NCBI GenBank assembly: GCA_023423675.1
Contig: JAFAFD010000057.1
Span: forward strand, 1 to 5,823
DNA from: Pseudomonadota bacterium
GTDB lineage: Bacteria; Pseudomonadota; Gammaproteobacteria; Xanthomonadales; Xanthomonadaceae
Length of the DNA stretch: 5,823 bases
Reading direction: 5' to 3'
Shown in pieces: positions 5,812 to 5,823 of this stretch (position 1 is the first letter of the stretch; each line of letters opens with the position of its first letter). A model generated the notes under the pieces. The model was not told the origin of the DNA. It did not search any database and saw nothing but the letters and a program-made list of their open reading frames with translations. The position numbers and the translations under genes are program-made.

Positions 5812-5823
5812 GGGGTCAGATCC
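5812..5823 (+). repeat. GGGGTC-family palindrome, copy D (cut by window edge)
   Basis: The last 12 bases read GGGGTCAGATCC, identical to the first 12 of copy C and in the same orientation. The rest of the unit lies outside the window. The exact match to the conserved end makes membership likely. Confidence 0.7.

Overview
The window looks like chromosomal DNA of a GC-rich gammaproteobacterium of the Xanthomonadaceae, most likely Stenotrophomonas (S. maltophilia group). The reasons are strong G/C preference at third codon positions, short stem-loops headed by GTAG that match the SMAG/REP-type repeats of that group, and a second scattered palindrome family with GGGGTC/GACCCC ends. The assignment rests on recognition of these features, not on a search.

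Layout, left to right. (1) 1-643, minus strand: an ExoD-family inner-membrane protein, cut by the window edge close to its expected C-terminus. (2) 644-812: a divergent intergenic region. (3) 813-1646, plus strand: a HAD-IIB sugar phosphatase closely resembling E. coli YidA, followed by an inverted pair of SMAG hairpins. (4) 1720-1979: a non-coding leader with a perfect 8-bp-stem dyad. (5) 1980-4286: a TonB-dependent outer-membrane receptor with plug and barrel, substrate unknown, standing alone with no TonB, regulator or transporter gene nearby. (6) 4287-4516: a repeat-rich gap in which two inverted copies of the GGGGTC palindrome bracket one SMAG hairpin. (7) 4517-4900 and 4963-5259, plus strand: two small genes I do not recognise; the first ends inside a third GGGGTC palindrome, which supplies its last 11 residues and its stop. 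(8) 5260-5307: a convergent gap with a SMAG hairpin. (9) 5308-5784, minus strand: a small exported or membrane-anchored protein of unknown function. The window ends inside a fourth GGGGTC repeat.

The genes do not form a pathway. Spacing, orientation and hairpins suggest mostly single-gene transcription units: an envelope/exopolysaccharide protein, a housekeeping phosphatase, a receptor and three orphans. I see no defence system, CRISPR array, transposase, tRNA or rRNA. The most unusual content is the repeats: three complete GGGGTC palindromes share a mismatch at the same stem position, giving each a direction; one has become part of a coding sequence; and direct copies flank the block with two orphan genes at the right end.
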